Source of the DNA: Polaromonas sp. A23
GTDB taxonomy: Bacteria; Pseudomonadota; Gammaproteobacteria; Burkholderiales; Burkholderiaceae_C
Direction: 5' to 3'
Assembly: GCF_002001015.1 (NCBI RefSeq)
Contig: NZ_MUNO01000024.1
Span: 1-64,000 of the forward strand
DNA length: 64,000 bases
The notes below the pieces were generated by a model. The model did no database searches, was not told where the DNA came from, and worked only from the letters and a program-made list of their open reading frames with translations. Made by a program: the position numbers and the translations under genes. Positions 35,591-44,406 of the stretch are shown here, in pieces (the first letter of the stretch is position 1; each line of letters starts with the position of its first letter).

Positions 35591-36984
35591 ATCAGGCCCA
35601 CCGAATGGATTTCAGCCTGCAGATCGGATAGCGACTGCTCCAGCAACTCGACCAGTTCATCGAGTTCTGCACGCGTTGATGTGAGCGGAGGCGTGATCAT
35701 CTGAAAATCTCCAAATTCCCCCTTGTTGGCGCGACGGTTGTACAGCGCAATGCCCCGCTTCAGCCCATGGGCCGTCAAGCGAGCCGGTGCGTTGAACGAA
35801 ACAGGGAGCTGTTTTTTGCTTTCCTTGTCACCAACCAGTTCGATAGCCAGGAGAAGGCCCTTTCCCCGCACATCGCCGACCAGCGCAGAGCGCTCAGCCA
35901 TCGCCCGGAGTTTGTTTTCCAGATAACAGCCGTTGTCGCGGGCTTGCTCGACCAAATTCAACCGGGTTACCTCATCCAATACGGCATTTGCAACAGCGCA
36001 CGACAGGGGGTTGGTGAAATAAGTGTGGCCGTGGACGAACCCGCCGGAACCGGCGATTGCATCAACGATGTGGTTGGGTGCCAGAACTGCGCCCAGCGGC
36101 GTATACCCGGCGGCCAAACCTTTGGCCAGCGTTACCAGGTCGGGCCGCGAATCGGCCCAGTGGTGGGCGCTCAGGAACTCACCGGTTCGGCCGGCCCCGG
36201 ACATGATCTCGTCGAAAATCAGCAGCACTCCATGGTGATCGCAGATCTTTCGCACGGACTGAAAATAGCGGGGTGAAGAAACAACCCCACCGGTGGAGAG
36301 CCCGCCGATCGGCTCCATGATGAAAGCGAGTACGCTCGCCGGCCCTTCCGACAGGATGATCGTTTCCAGCTTGGCTGCGCAGGCTTCTTCAAAGCTTTCA
36401 ACGCTGTGACCCTCGGGCAGGCGATAGGACAGCGGAGCTGCTACCTTGGGGAGTGTCTTGACCATGGGCCCGTACAAAGCGAGCGTGCTCGAGTCTCCTG
36501 TGACTGCCAGTGCTCCCAGGGTGGCGCCGTGATAACTCGGGTTGCGCGATATGACTTTGACCCGACTTGCCTGACCGCTTACCACCGCGTATTGACGCGC
36601 GAGTTTGATGGCTGATTCGTTGGCTTCTGAACCACCGGACACAAAGAATGCGCGATCGAATCCTTCGCCAGCGAGCTCGCACACCTTGTCCGAGAGGCGG
36701 ATGCTCAACTCGCTTTCAAAGAAGCGCGGATAGGCAAAGGTGACCTTTCGCGCCTGTTCCTGCATCGCTTGAAGAACCTGGGGGTTGCCGTGCCCGATGT
36801 TGGTTACCACGGCGCCCGATGTCGCGTCAAGGTAGCGTTTCCCGTGCACGTCCCACAGGTACACGCCTGCAGCGTGCGCAACCTGTGGTGGCCGGGGCGT
36901 CCCCTTGGGAGCGTAAAAACCGAGTACCGAGCCACCCTTCGGTGTGTCGCCGACAGTTCGTGCTGCGCTTGTATGTTGTGACAT
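35587..36984 (-). CDS. class III PLP-dependent aminotransferase
   Basis: A 465-aa fold-type I aminotransferase. FFVSGGSEANESAIKLARQY, YHGATLGALAVTG, LIFDEIMSGAGRTGEF (PLP Asp) and DLVTLAKGLAAGYTPLGA (PLP Lys) are all in place. The family covers omega-amino acid, diamine and taurine transaminases; the substrate here is open. It stands upstream of the ligase stump and DMFase-like gene and downstream of the Bug gene, on the same strand. Confidence 0.9.
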   Translation of the reverse strand: MSQHTSAARTVGDTPKGGSVLGFYAPKGTPRPPQVAHAAGVYLWDVHGKRYLDATSGAVVTNIGHGNPQVLQAMQEQARKVTFAYPRFFESELSIRLSDKVCELAGEGFDRAFFVSGGSEANESAIKLARQYAVVSGQASRVKVISRNPSYHGATLGALAVTGDSSTLALYGPMVKTLPKVAAPLSYRLPEGHSVESFEEACAAKLETIILSEGPASVLAFIMEPIGGLSTGGVVSSPRYFQSVRKICDHHGVLLIFDEIMSGAGRTGEFLSAHHWADSRPDLVTLAKGLAAGYTPLGAVLAPNHIVDAIAGSGGFVHGHTYFTNPLSCAVANAVLDEVTRLNLVEQARDNGCYLENKLRAMAERSALVGDVRGKGLLLAIELVGDKESKKQLPVSFNAPARLTAHGLKRGIALYNRRANKGEFGDFQMITPPLTSTRAELDELVELLEQSLSDLQAEIHSVGLI

Positions 36985-37010
36985 GGATTTTGAAGGGTCG
37001 AAGAGAAACC

Positions 37011-37029
37011 GTCCCTGCGGCGCAGGGAC
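37011..37029. promoter_or_regulatory. intergenic hairpin between Bug and aminotransferase genes
   Basis: GTCCCTGC and GCAGGGAC form a perfect 8-bp stem with a GGC loop. The minus-strand reading continues GGTTTCTC, a weak T-rich tail, so it could attenuate between the two genes or stabilise the upstream mRNA. Confidence 0.45.
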
Positions 37030-37052
37030 TCAGGCGATGAGGCTGGGTGTAA

Positions 37053-38021
37053 CTAATCGGCGGTGAAGCCGGAAGCTTTGATGACGGGCGCCCATCGCTT
37101 CATGTCGCCCGCAACAAGTTGCCCCAATTCATCGGGAGTGCTCGGGTTGGCTTCCATGCCCAGCTTGAGAAGTCGCTCCTGGATTTCCTTCTGCGCCAGC
37201 ACCTTGTTGAGTGCAGCGTTCAGTTTTTCGACAACCGGCCTGGCTGTGGAAGCGGGAGCAAGCAAGGCGGTCCACTCTAGGGTTTCGAAACCAGGGATGC
37301 CCAGCTCTTTGAGCGTCGGGACACCGGGCAGCAGCTGTGCGCGCTTATCTCCGTTCACAGCCAGCACCCGGAGTTTGCCGGCTTCATGATGCGGTGCGAC
37401 GTCAAGGACCGGGAGAATGCCGGCGTTGATCTGTCCACCCAACAAGTCTTGTACCAGTGGGGCGGCACCTTTATACGGGATGGCTTGCAGGCCAACCTTT
37501 GCGTCCACGCCGAGACGATAACCGAGGAAATGAGAGACGCTACCTGGGGCAGGGACTCCAAAATTCCCATTCTTGGGGTCTCGGCGCGCCAGTTCCAGCC
37601 ATTGAGCCACCGATGTGGCGGGCAATGAGGCCGGGACAGTGACAGCTTCGTAAAAGCTCGTCATCCGTCCGACGGATTTGAAGTCTGTCGTAGGGTTGTA
37701 CTTCGCGGCCCGCGAAGTCAACGGCAGCATTACCATCATGTGGCTGTTTGCCACCAGAATGGTCGTTCCGTCCCCGGTCGCGTTACGCACATAGTCCGCC
37801 GCTATTTGGCCCCCCGCGCCTGGCCGGTTGTCGACAATGATGGCCTGGCCCAGTTCGTCCTTAAGCCTCTCGGCCACCATGCGCGCCAAAGCATCGGAGG
37901 AACCGCCGGCGGCATAGCCGACGACCAGACGCAGTGGTGGGCGATCCTGCGTCTGGGCAAGGGTAGGGCTGAATGCCATTACGGACGCACTTGCGCAAAG
38001 CAGGAATTTGAAAACATTCAT
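37053..38021 (-). CDS. Bug-family periplasmic solute-binding protein (TTT system)
   Basis: A 322-aa tripartite tricarboxylate transporter receptor of the Bug family, very expanded in Burkholderiales. The signal peptide ends near TLAQ. Motifs are PLRLVVGYAAGGSSDALAR, VDNRPGAGGQIAADYV and QAIPYKGAAPLVQDLLGG. ATG 38021 is preferred (AAAGGA 6 nt upstream). It is divergent from a LysR gene. No TctA/TctB membrane genes are nearby, as is usual for orphan Bug proteins, so it may feed a distant permease or act as a sensor. Confidence 0.92.
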   Translation of the reverse strand: MNVFKFLLCASASVMAFSPTLAQTQDRPPLRLVVGYAAGGSSDALARMVAERLKDELGQAIIVDNRPGAGGQIAADYVRNATGDGTTILVANSHMMVMLPLTSRAAKYNPTTDFKSVGRMTSFYEAVTVPASLPATSVAQWLELARRDPKNGNFGVPAPGSVSHFLGYRLGVDAKVGLQAIPYKGAAPLVQDLLGGQINAGILPVLDVAPHHEAGKLRVLAVNGDKRAQLLPGVPTLKELGIPGFETLEWTALLAPASTARPVVEKLNAALNKVLAQKEIQERLLKLGMEANPSTPDELGQLVAGDMKRWAPVIKASGFTAD

Positions 38022-38142
38022 GACCAATCCTTTGACATGAGCAGGTAAAGACGCCGCTGGGTTGCGGATGAAACCATAGTGTCTGGTGAATGATTTCCGG
38101 CGGGTAGTATGCTGATGCCAATATCACTCATGCACGGCGCGT

Positions 38143-39075
38143 ATGACCACCAAGCTGGACCGTTTGCAACTGATCACGACCTTTCTGGCCGTCGCGGAGG
38201 CGGGTAATCTGTCGCTGGCGGCGCGGGTACTGGGAACCACACAACCCACCGTGAGCCGGCGGCTTCGGGACCTTGAACAATTGCTTGGAGCCCGCCTGGC
38301 TACGCGGACAACGCATCGCTTTTATCTCACCCCTGAAGGTGATGAACTTCTGCGCCGGGCTGCGTCCTGGGCCGACGTCTGGAACGAGTGGGAGCAGGTT
38401 CTCAAGACGACATCCATGCTGCCCAAAGGAAAACTCACGCTGATTGGTCCCTATGGATACGGGAATGCTTTCCTGATGGACGCGGTAACAATTTTTCGCA
38501 AGACTTATCCGGAAGTGGAGGTGGAACTATGTCTGACTGACCGGCATGTTGACGTCATTGGCCAAGGCGTTGATTGCTGGATTCGGGTGGGCGGCAGTCC
38601 CGACCAGTCGCTGCACGTCAGACGCATTGGAAAAATGCGCAGAATCCTGGTGGCTTCGAAGGAGTTTGCCGCCAAACACAAGGTGGCAGGCCCCAATGAT
38701 CTGCTGGCGTTGCCGTTTGTCGGCCTTATTCCACATATTACGGACAAGCTGGTTCTGGTTTCAGCGAAGGGCAGAGATCGCAGAGAGATTGCCATCAAAA
38801 CGCCAGTGTCCACCGATGGTTTGCTGGCCAGCTACAAGGCCGTGCTCGACGGACTGGGAATTGGCGCCAGCGCGCGCTGGCTCTGCGAAGGCGATCTGGA
38901 AAAGGGGCGAGTCAAGCGGATCCTTCCTGGATGGGAACTGGAACCGATTTCCATCGAAGCTGTCACTGTAGCGGGCCGCTTTCGACCAGCGCGAATCAAT
39001 GCCTACCTTGACATTCTTTGCGACGTGTTGGGTAAGCTCGACGGATTTGAGCCCCACACCACGGTTCGTCCTTAG
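38143..39075 (+). CDS. LysR-family transcriptional regulator
   Basis: A 310-aa LTTR. The N-terminal winged helix is LITTFLAVAEAGNLSLAARV and TTQPTVSRRLRDLEQLLGAR; the C-terminal half is a periplasmic-binding-like effector domain. It is divergent from the Bug-aminotransferase-DMFase operon with a 121-bp shared intergenic region, the classical position of an activator of the divergent genes. The inducer is unknown. Confidence 0.9.
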   Translation: MTTKLDRLQLITTFLAVAEAGNLSLAARVLGTTQPTVSRRLRDLEQLLGARLATRTTHRFYLTPEGDELLRRAASWADVWNEWEQVLKTTSMLPKGKLTLIGPYGYGNAFLMDAVTIFRKTYPEVEVELCLTDRHVDVIGQGVDCWIRVGGSPDQSLHVRRIGKMRRILVASKEFAAKHKVAGPNDLLALPFVGLIPHITDKLVLVSAKGRDRREIAIKTPVSTDGLLASYKAVLDGLGIGASARWLCEGDLEKGRVKRILPGWELEPISIEAVTVAGRFRPARINAYLDILCDVLGKLDGFEPHTTVRP

Positions 39076-39110
39076 AACCGTGAAGACGGGCGTAGGCCAG
39101 AATCGCACCC

Positions 39111-39818
39111 ATGACAACTCCCAAGCTACTGACCGGGTTCGCGGACGGCATCATGACTGTGTCCTTGAACCGCCCCGAAAAACTCAACGCCATTGACAAT
39201 GAGCTTGCCCGTGCACTGCTTGCCGCCATTGACCTGGCCTCGCGTGATGCTGCTGTTCGGGTGCTTCTGCTGCGCGGTAACGGCCGGGCATTTTGTGCAG
39301 GCAGGGACGTCACCAGTCCACCAACAGAGGATGACCTGATTTTGGTTCAGGCTGTGGCCAAAGCGCTTGTGAGCTTGCCCAAGCCGGTCGTCGCTTCCGT
39401 TCAAGGCTGGACCGTTGGTGCCGGGTTCGAGTGGATGCTCAATGCCGACATCGTGGTCGCAGGGGAGAGCGCTCGCTTCAAGCTGCCGGAGGCATCGATC
39501 GGGGTTTTCGTGACTGGCGGATTGACCGCAACACTATCTGCCTACGCAGGTGTTGCGCGAGCCAAGGCCCTGATGCTTCTGGGCGAGGAATTTTCGCCAG
39601 CACAGGCGCAGGCTTGGGGACTTGTCTGGAAAGTTGTTCCCGATCAGGAGCTCGAATCGGCTTCCCAGCAAATCAGCGCCAAGCTGGCGTCGCTTCTACC
39701 GGCGGTTGCTGCCAGGTTCAAGCGGGTGCTCAACGAAACCGGCCTTCGCCACTTCGACGATGCCATCGCGCTCGAAAACGAGGCTCAGCGAGCGTTGGGA
39801 GGAAGTGTGGGGGCTTAG
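39111..39818 (+). CDS. enoyl-CoA hydratase/isomerase family protein
   Basis: A 235-aa crotonase-fold protein. The oxyanion-hole segments are NGRAFCAGRDVTSP and GWTVGAGFEWMLNADIVVAG, with SLNRPEKLNAID at the N-terminus. The glutamate pair of true hydratases is not obvious (EWMLNAD around the first position), so the reaction could be another crotonase type. It lies 35 nt after the LysR gene and is probably co-transcribed with it. Confidence 0.85.
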   Translation: MTTPKLLTGFADGIMTVSLNRPEKLNAIDNELARALLAAIDLASRDAAVRVLLLRGNGRAFCAGRDVTSPPTEDDLILVQAVAKALVSLPKPVVASVQGWTVGAGFEWMLNADIVVAGESARFKLPEASIGVFVTGGLTATLSAYAGVARAKALMLLGEEFSPAQAQAWGLVWKVVPDQELESASQQISAKLASLLPAVAARFKRVLNETGLRHFDDAIALENEAQRALGGSVGA

Positions 39819-39918
39819 CATTCAGTGAGGGCGACCACTACTTCCCAAGACGAAGCCACGTGGCCGCAAAAGCCAGATTGCACTTCTTCACTCGATAACC
39901 TGGCGGAAACAGGATCCC

Positions 39919-42153
39919 TCAGGTACCGATGCGGCCCCCGTCAGCCTTGGTGATCACGATGGTGGCTGACCGCGGGCGCTTCCCTGGACCATAACCCGCG
40001 TTGCCCGGCCACTGGCTCTGGTACTTGGCTGGATCGGAAATCGCAGCCATGGGAGTGCCCTCACCAGGGTGCTGGATGTTGATAAACAGCGCTTTGCCGT
40101 CCGGCGTCTCACACGCGCCGGTGATTTCGCAACCTGCAGGGCCCACCAGGAAACGCTTGAGCGTGTTGGCGGTTGGTGCCTTGCCAACCTGGGTCTGAAC
40201 GGCCAGGTTGCCATTGGCGCCCGGGTAGTTCAGGGTCACCTGTTTGCCATCACCTACTTGCCCTGGCAGGGCGGCCAACATCATGCAGTTTGTTTTGTCG
40301 GTGTAGGCCCCGTCATCTGTCTGGATCCAGCAGATGCCGGTGTATGGGCTGAACCAAAGGCCATCAGGGCTGGACATGTCCTGGTCATCGGTCAGGTTGG
40401 ACAGGTTGACAGGGCTTGCAGGTGCACCCGCCTCTGCGCCAAACAGGTACACGTCCCAGGTCAGGGTGGTGGCCGATGGCGAGTTGCCGGCTTCCCGCAG
40501 GCGCAGGATGTGGCCATTGGGGTTGCCGCTTTGTGGCTTGCCGTTCTTCATGTCGGTATAAACACGCGGGTTGCTCGCGTCAGGCAGCAACTGCGACGAG
40601 CCCGTGGGGGTGAGACTGCGGTTGCTGTTGTTGGTCAGCGTGAAGTAAACCTCGCCATTTTTTGGATTGACGCCGCACCACTCAGGCCGGTCCATCTTGG
40701 TGGCGCCCACTGCGTCAGCGGCCACGCGCGTGTTGACACAGATGTCGGCCTGGTCTGCAAAGGGATAGGCGGTGTAGTTTTTGACAGCCGGGGTGTTGAG
40801 TGACAACTCGATCCACTGACCGGTGCCGTCGCTGTTGAACTTGGCCGTATAGAGCTTGCCGCTATCCAGGTATTTGTCGCCGGCACCCATGCGGTTGGCT
40901 GGGTTGGCATCGGCCGGATCCCATTTCGCATCGGACACAAATTTGTAGATGTACTCGTTGCGGGAATCGTCACCCATGTACACAGCCAATGGCTGACCAG
41001 CGACCGCTTTACCAAACACTGCGCTTTCATGCGCGTAGCGACCGAGTGCGCTGCGTTTTTTGGCCAGCTTGGTGGGCTCATACACGTCGACCTCGACCAC
41101 ATAGCCCTGACCGTTCAATTCATTGCGGTAGTCATCGCTGCCGTCGGCAGAGGTCCCGGTTTTGCTGTTGTTCCAGCGGGCATATTTGTCTTCCGTGCCA
41201 GCGGTTTCCCATCCGTGACGGGACGCTGCACCTTGCCCGCGGCCATAGCGGCGCAGCGAAGTGGCCGACTTGTCGTTGTTGCGGCGCGCGTCGTCACCAG
41301 CGGTGCGGTGGAAGTAGCCCGCCCAGTTTTCCTCGCCCGTCAAAAAGGTGCCCCACGGCGTGAGACCGGTACCGCAGTTGTTGATGGTGCCGCGTGTTTT
41401 TGTGCCGGTCGGAGAATACTTGGTGACCAGCAAGCGGTTACCGCGTGCCGGGCCGGAGATTTCGATGTCGCTCTGCGGCGTCAGGCGGCGGTTGAATGGT
41501 GAACTGGCCAGGTAGTTCCACTTGTCGCCAGACTTGCGCACCTCGACGACTGCAATGCCGTGAATGGCTGTTTCCTTGTCCACTTCGGCGGCCGGTCGGG
41601 GCAGGCTGGCCTTGCCTCCATCGGTGTGAATGAAAAAAGAAGTCAACTTTTCGTCGGTCGTGGCTTCGTGGTTGATGGCGAGCAGGCCGCGGCTCACGGA
41701 TGAGCGCGAGGGCTGACCGCTTTCGCTCAGGCCAAACCACTCCATGCCATCGTGATGGTCGCCAGCACGTTTATCGAAATCAGCGTCGGAGCCATCGTTT
41801 TTAAAGGGGGTTGCGTTGCCCAGAATCGGGTCACCCAGGGCGTAAATGATTTCTACCTTGTAGCCCGGTGGCACGCTGACGACGTCGGCCAGGCTTTTGG
41901 CGACTGCCGGGAACCCAAGGAGTTTTTCGCCAGGCAATGCCATGGAGTGGGTCATTGCATCGCCAGCGCCGGTTGCGCAACCGGTCAACGCGGCGCCACC
42001 CAACACGGCGGATGCAGCAGCGCTTGCGCCCCCGCGCAGCATGTTGCGGCGGCTGAGGCGAGCACTCAGGACCGAGTCAAAGGTGGGGTTGGATGTGGTG
42101 TTGGAGTCTTCGTTGTTGAAGATATCGGATGGGCGTGGAGGGGTGTGCGTCAT
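39919..42153 (-). CDS. phoX: PhoX-family alkaline phosphatase (Tat-exported)
   Basis: A 744-aa DUF839/PhoX phosphatase, a Ca/Fe-dependent phosphomonoesterase distinct from PhoA. The N-terminus has a Tat signal SRRNMLRGGASAAASAVLGG with a lipobox-like LTGC. Conserved pieces include LLAINHEATTDEKL, NNCGTGLTPWGTFLTGEENW, GRYAHESAVFGK and YMGDDSRNEYIYKFV. It releases phosphate from organic esters outside the inner membrane. A Pho box lies 75 bp upstream, and the rest of the Pho regulon follows on the other strand. Confidence 0.92.
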   Translation of the reverse strand: MTHTPPRPSDIFNNEDSNTTSNPTFDSVLSARLSRRNMLRGGASAAASAVLGGAALTGCATGAGDAMTHSMALPGEKLLGFPAVAKSLADVVSVPPGYKVEIIYALGDPILGNATPFKNDGSDADFDKRAGDHHDGMEWFGLSESGQPSRSSVSRGLLAINHEATTDEKLTSFFIHTDGGKASLPRPAAEVDKETAIHGIAVVEVRKSGDKWNYLASSPFNRRLTPQSDIEISGPARGNRLLVTKYSPTGTKTRGTINNCGTGLTPWGTFLTGEENWAGYFHRTAGDDARRNNDKSATSLRRYGRGQGAASRHGWETAGTEDKYARWNNSKTGTSADGSDDYRNELNGQGYVVEVDVYEPTKLAKKRSALGRYAHESAVFGKAVAGQPLAVYMGDDSRNEYIYKFVSDAKWDPADANPANRMGAGDKYLDSGKLYTAKFNSDGTGQWIELSLNTPAVKNYTAYPFADQADICVNTRVAADAVGATKMDRPEWCGVNPKNGEVYFTLTNNSNRSLTPTGSSQLLPDASNPRVYTDMKNGKPQSGNPNGHILRLREAGNSPSATTLTWDVYLFGAEAGAPASPVNLSNLTDDQDMSSPDGLWFSPYTGICWIQTDDGAYTDKTNCMMLAALPGQVGDGKQVTLNYPGANGNLAVQTQVGKAPTANTLKRFLVGPAGCEITGACETPDGKALFINIQHPGEGTPMAAISDPAKYQSQWPGNAGYGPGKRPRSATIVITKADGGRIGT

Positions 42154-42227
42154 TTTTTATATTTCAGAGAGGGTTGATAAATCGGAGCCTGCAAGGCATC
42201 AAGGCGTCGACAGTCTGAAGCACGGGC

Positions 42228-42245
42228 ATGACAAATCGGTGACAG
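42228..42245 (-). promoter_or_regulatory. Pho box upstream of phoX
   Basis: On the minus strand, CTGTCAC-CGAT-TTGTCAT matches the PhoB consensus of two CTGTCAT 7-mers spaced by 4 nt (12 of 14 positions). It ends 75 bp before the phoX ATG. Confidence 0.85.
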
Positions 42246-42280
42246 ACAAGGCGTCTCCATCCGTTTCGAGCATCCGTCAT

Positions 42281-42320
42281 TTGTCATGGAAGTGCCATTC
42301 AAATGACATGTCCGCGTCAC
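42281..42320 (+). promoter_or_regulatory. candidate extended Pho box toward the lipid-remodelling operon
   Basis: Four 7-mers with exact 11-bp period run on the plus strand: TTGTCAT, GTGCCAT, ATGACAT and GCGTCAC, with 6, 5, 5 and 4 matches to CTGTCAT. The first is strong, the rest weaker. It is 378 bp before the OlsB-like start. Confidence 0.5.
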
Positions 42321-42697
42321 TTCCACTGCGCAAAATTACGCCACAGCATGACCTGGAGTGCTCAATGACATTTGATCTCGACACCGATAAGCAATCTACC
42401 TATAGACAGGCCTTGTTCGATGCGCACGATTTTTATGCGCAGTGTCTGCGCGTTTTGCGGTGTACAGCCAAAGCCATGGCTGCGAGTCCCGGTGGTTTGA
42501 GGTATCGGCCGGGGGCCCACCCCTGGCTTGACGGTCTCCCGGGTGCCGGCACCATGTTGCCGGGCGCGCCGCGACGGTTGTGTCGGGCAAATTATTCAAA
42601 TGCCGTTAAGTGAAATTCAACATTCCATCAGTCCTTGCAACGGGTTTTTTTTACAGCGTTTTCACTTGATTTATCGAAAGACAACAAGGAGTCCACC

Positions 42698-43543
42698 ATG
42701 AAAGAACTGCCCAATCCCACCTTTGCATTGTCGCCAGTCGCAATGCCACGGGGGTTACTTCATCAAAGCTCTCATGCTCCCCTTCCAGCCGCTGTTCAAG
42801 GGCCTGTCTTGGGGAAAATCCAGGTCAGCTGGGCCAGGCACCAGGATGAGGTCCGGCAGGCGCAGCGTCTGAGGTATCAGGTCTTCGCGCTCGAGATGGG
42901 CGCGACACTGCCCAACACCTTACCCGGTCACGACATCGACCTGTTCGACGATTTCTGCGAGCACCTGCTGGTTCGCGACGAAGCCACGCAGGAGGTCATC
43001 GGTACCTACCGCGTGCTGACGCCTACCCAGGCGAAACGCGCCGGAAGCACGTACAGCGACACCGAGTTCGACCTAACGCGCCTGCGGTTCTTGCGGCCAC
43101 GCATGGTCGAGCTGGGCCGCAGCTGCGTGCATGCCGATCACCGCCACGGCGGTGTGATCCTGGCCTTGTGGGGGGCGCTGGCCGAGTTCATGGCACGCAA
43201 CCAGCTCGACACCATGATCGGCTGCGCCAGTATTCCGATGCAGCACAGTGGTGCTTCGATGGGCCAGGCCGCTGCCAGTATCTGGCGCCAGGTCCGCCAG
43301 GCGCATCTGGCCCCGATCGAGTTTCACGTGACGCCGCGCCTGCCGTTGCCGATAGACCGGCTTGATGACTCGCTGGATGTTGAACCGCCTGCGCTGATCA
43401 AGGGTTATCTGCGGCTCGGGGCCAAAGTACTGGGCCCACCGGCCTGGGACCCGGAGTTCAACTCGGCCGACCTGCCCATGATGATGCGCATTGCCGATTT
43501 GCCGCCCCGCTACCGCAAGCACTTCTCGGGCAAGGGGGATTGA
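42698..43543 (+). CDS. OlsB-like GNAT acyltransferase (ornithine lipid type)
   Basis: A 281-aa hemolysin-like GNAT acyltransferase: QRLRYQVFALEMGATLPN, IGTYRVLTPTQAKRAGS, VELGRSCVHADHRHGG and GCASIPMQHSG. OlsB of this family makes lyso-ornithine lipid from ornithine and 3-hydroxyacyl-ACP, the first step toward a phosphorus-free membrane lipid. AAGGAG precedes ATG 42698. It starts a three-gene unit with plcP- and agt-like genes (TGATG overlap to the next), which supports a phosphate-starvation lipid role. An OlsA-type O-acyltransferase is not in the window. Confidence 0.78.
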   Translation: MKELPNPTFALSPVAMPRGLLHQSSHAPLPAAVQGPVLGKIQVSWARHQDEVRQAQRLRYQVFALEMGATLPNTLPGHDIDLFDDFCEHLLVRDEATQEVIGTYRVLTPTQAKRAGSTYSDTEFDLTRLRFLRPRMVELGRSCVHADHRHGGVILALWGALAEFMARNQLDTMIGCASIPMQHSGASMGQAAASIWRQVRQAHLAPIEFHVTPRLPLPIDRLDDSLDVEPPALIKGYLRLGAKVLGPPAWDPEFNSADLPMMMRIADLPPRYRKHFSGKGD

Positions 43544-44406
43544 TGCGCACGCTGTTTGACAAGTTGGGGCCCCTGAATCAAGGTTATCTGCCGGAAGGCG
43601 GCGACGACCATGACGAAGGTCTGTTGCGCAAGCGTTACCGCACTATCTTCATTTCGGACTTGCATCTCGGTACGCCGGGTTGTCAGGCTAGCGCGTTGCT
43701 TGATTTCTTGAAAGCACATCCGAGCGACTACCTGTATCTTGTGGGCGATATCGTGGACGGCTGGCAGTTGCGGCGCAAATGGTACTGGCCGCAGTCGCAC
43801 AACGACGTGGTTCAAAAACTACTCAGGCGTGCGCGCAAGGGCTGCCGCGTAATCTATGTGCCCGGTAACCATGATGAATTTGCGCGTGAATTTATTGGTC
43901 ACCAGTTTGGCGGCATTGAGGTTATTGACGAGGCGGTTCACACCACGGCCGATGGACGCCGGCTCTGGGTGGTCCATGGCGACTACTTCGACGCTGTGGT
44001 GCAGTGCGCCAAATGGCTGGCCATCGTGGGAGACAACCTTTATGAATTCACTCTCAAGCTCAACCGCTACCTCAACGGCCTGCGAGCGCGCATGGGCCTG
44101 CCGTACTGGTCGCTTTCCGCTTACCTCAAGCAAAAGGTCAAGAGTGCGCTGAATTACGTCACCGACTTTGAGGTGGCTGTGGCCAACGAAGCGCGCCGGC
44201 GCGGTCACCAGGGTGTGGTTTGCGGCCACATTCACCGGGCCGAGGTGCGCGACATCAACGGCGTGCTTTACTGCAACGACGGCGACTGGGTCGAAAGCCG
44301 CACCGCGCTGGTCGAGCATTACGACGGCAAGCTGGAGTTGCTGCACTGGGCACCCGCCCACGAGACTCAGGGCCGTGGCCATGTTGCCGCCATGGTGACT
44401 GCATGA
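43543..44406 (+). CDS. plcP: PlcP-like metallophosphoesterase (phospholipase C for lipid remodelling)
   Basis: A 287-aa calcineurin-like phosphoesterase with [34 protein letters not shown] and CGHIHRAEV, all metal ligands present. It resembles LpxH but falls in the PlcP type, which in Sinorhizobium and marine bacteria hydrolyses phosphatidylcholine and other phospholipids to diacylglycerol under phosphate limitation. The link to an Agt-like glycosyltransferase directly downstream (ATGA overlap) is the known plcP-agt arrangement. LpxH-like activity is the alternative. Confidence 0.8.
   Translation: MRTLFDKLGPLNQGYLPEGGDDHDEGLLRKRYRTIFISDLHLGTPGCQASALLDFLKAHPSDYLYLVGDIVDGWQLRRKWYWPQSHNDVVQKLLRRARKGCRVIYVPGNHDEFAREFIGHQFGGIEVIDEAVHTTADGRRLWVVHGDYFDAVVQCAKWLAIVGDNLYEFTLKLNRYLNGLRARMGLPYWSLSAYLKQKVKSALNYVTDFEVAVANEARRRGHQGVVCGHIHRAEVRDINGVLYCNDGDWVESRTALVEHYDGKLELLHWAPAHETQGRGHVAAMVTA

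Larger units (their letters stand above)
42154..42697. other. phoX / lipid-operon intergenic region
   Basis: The 544 bp separate divergent Pho-regulon genes. Besides the two Pho boxes it holds an open frame from ATG 42365 to 42613 (82 codons) that I do not recognise and that has no clear ribosome-binding site; it may be a small gene or untranslated leader. The stretch 42505-42575 is very GC-rich and can pair. Confidence 0.5.
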
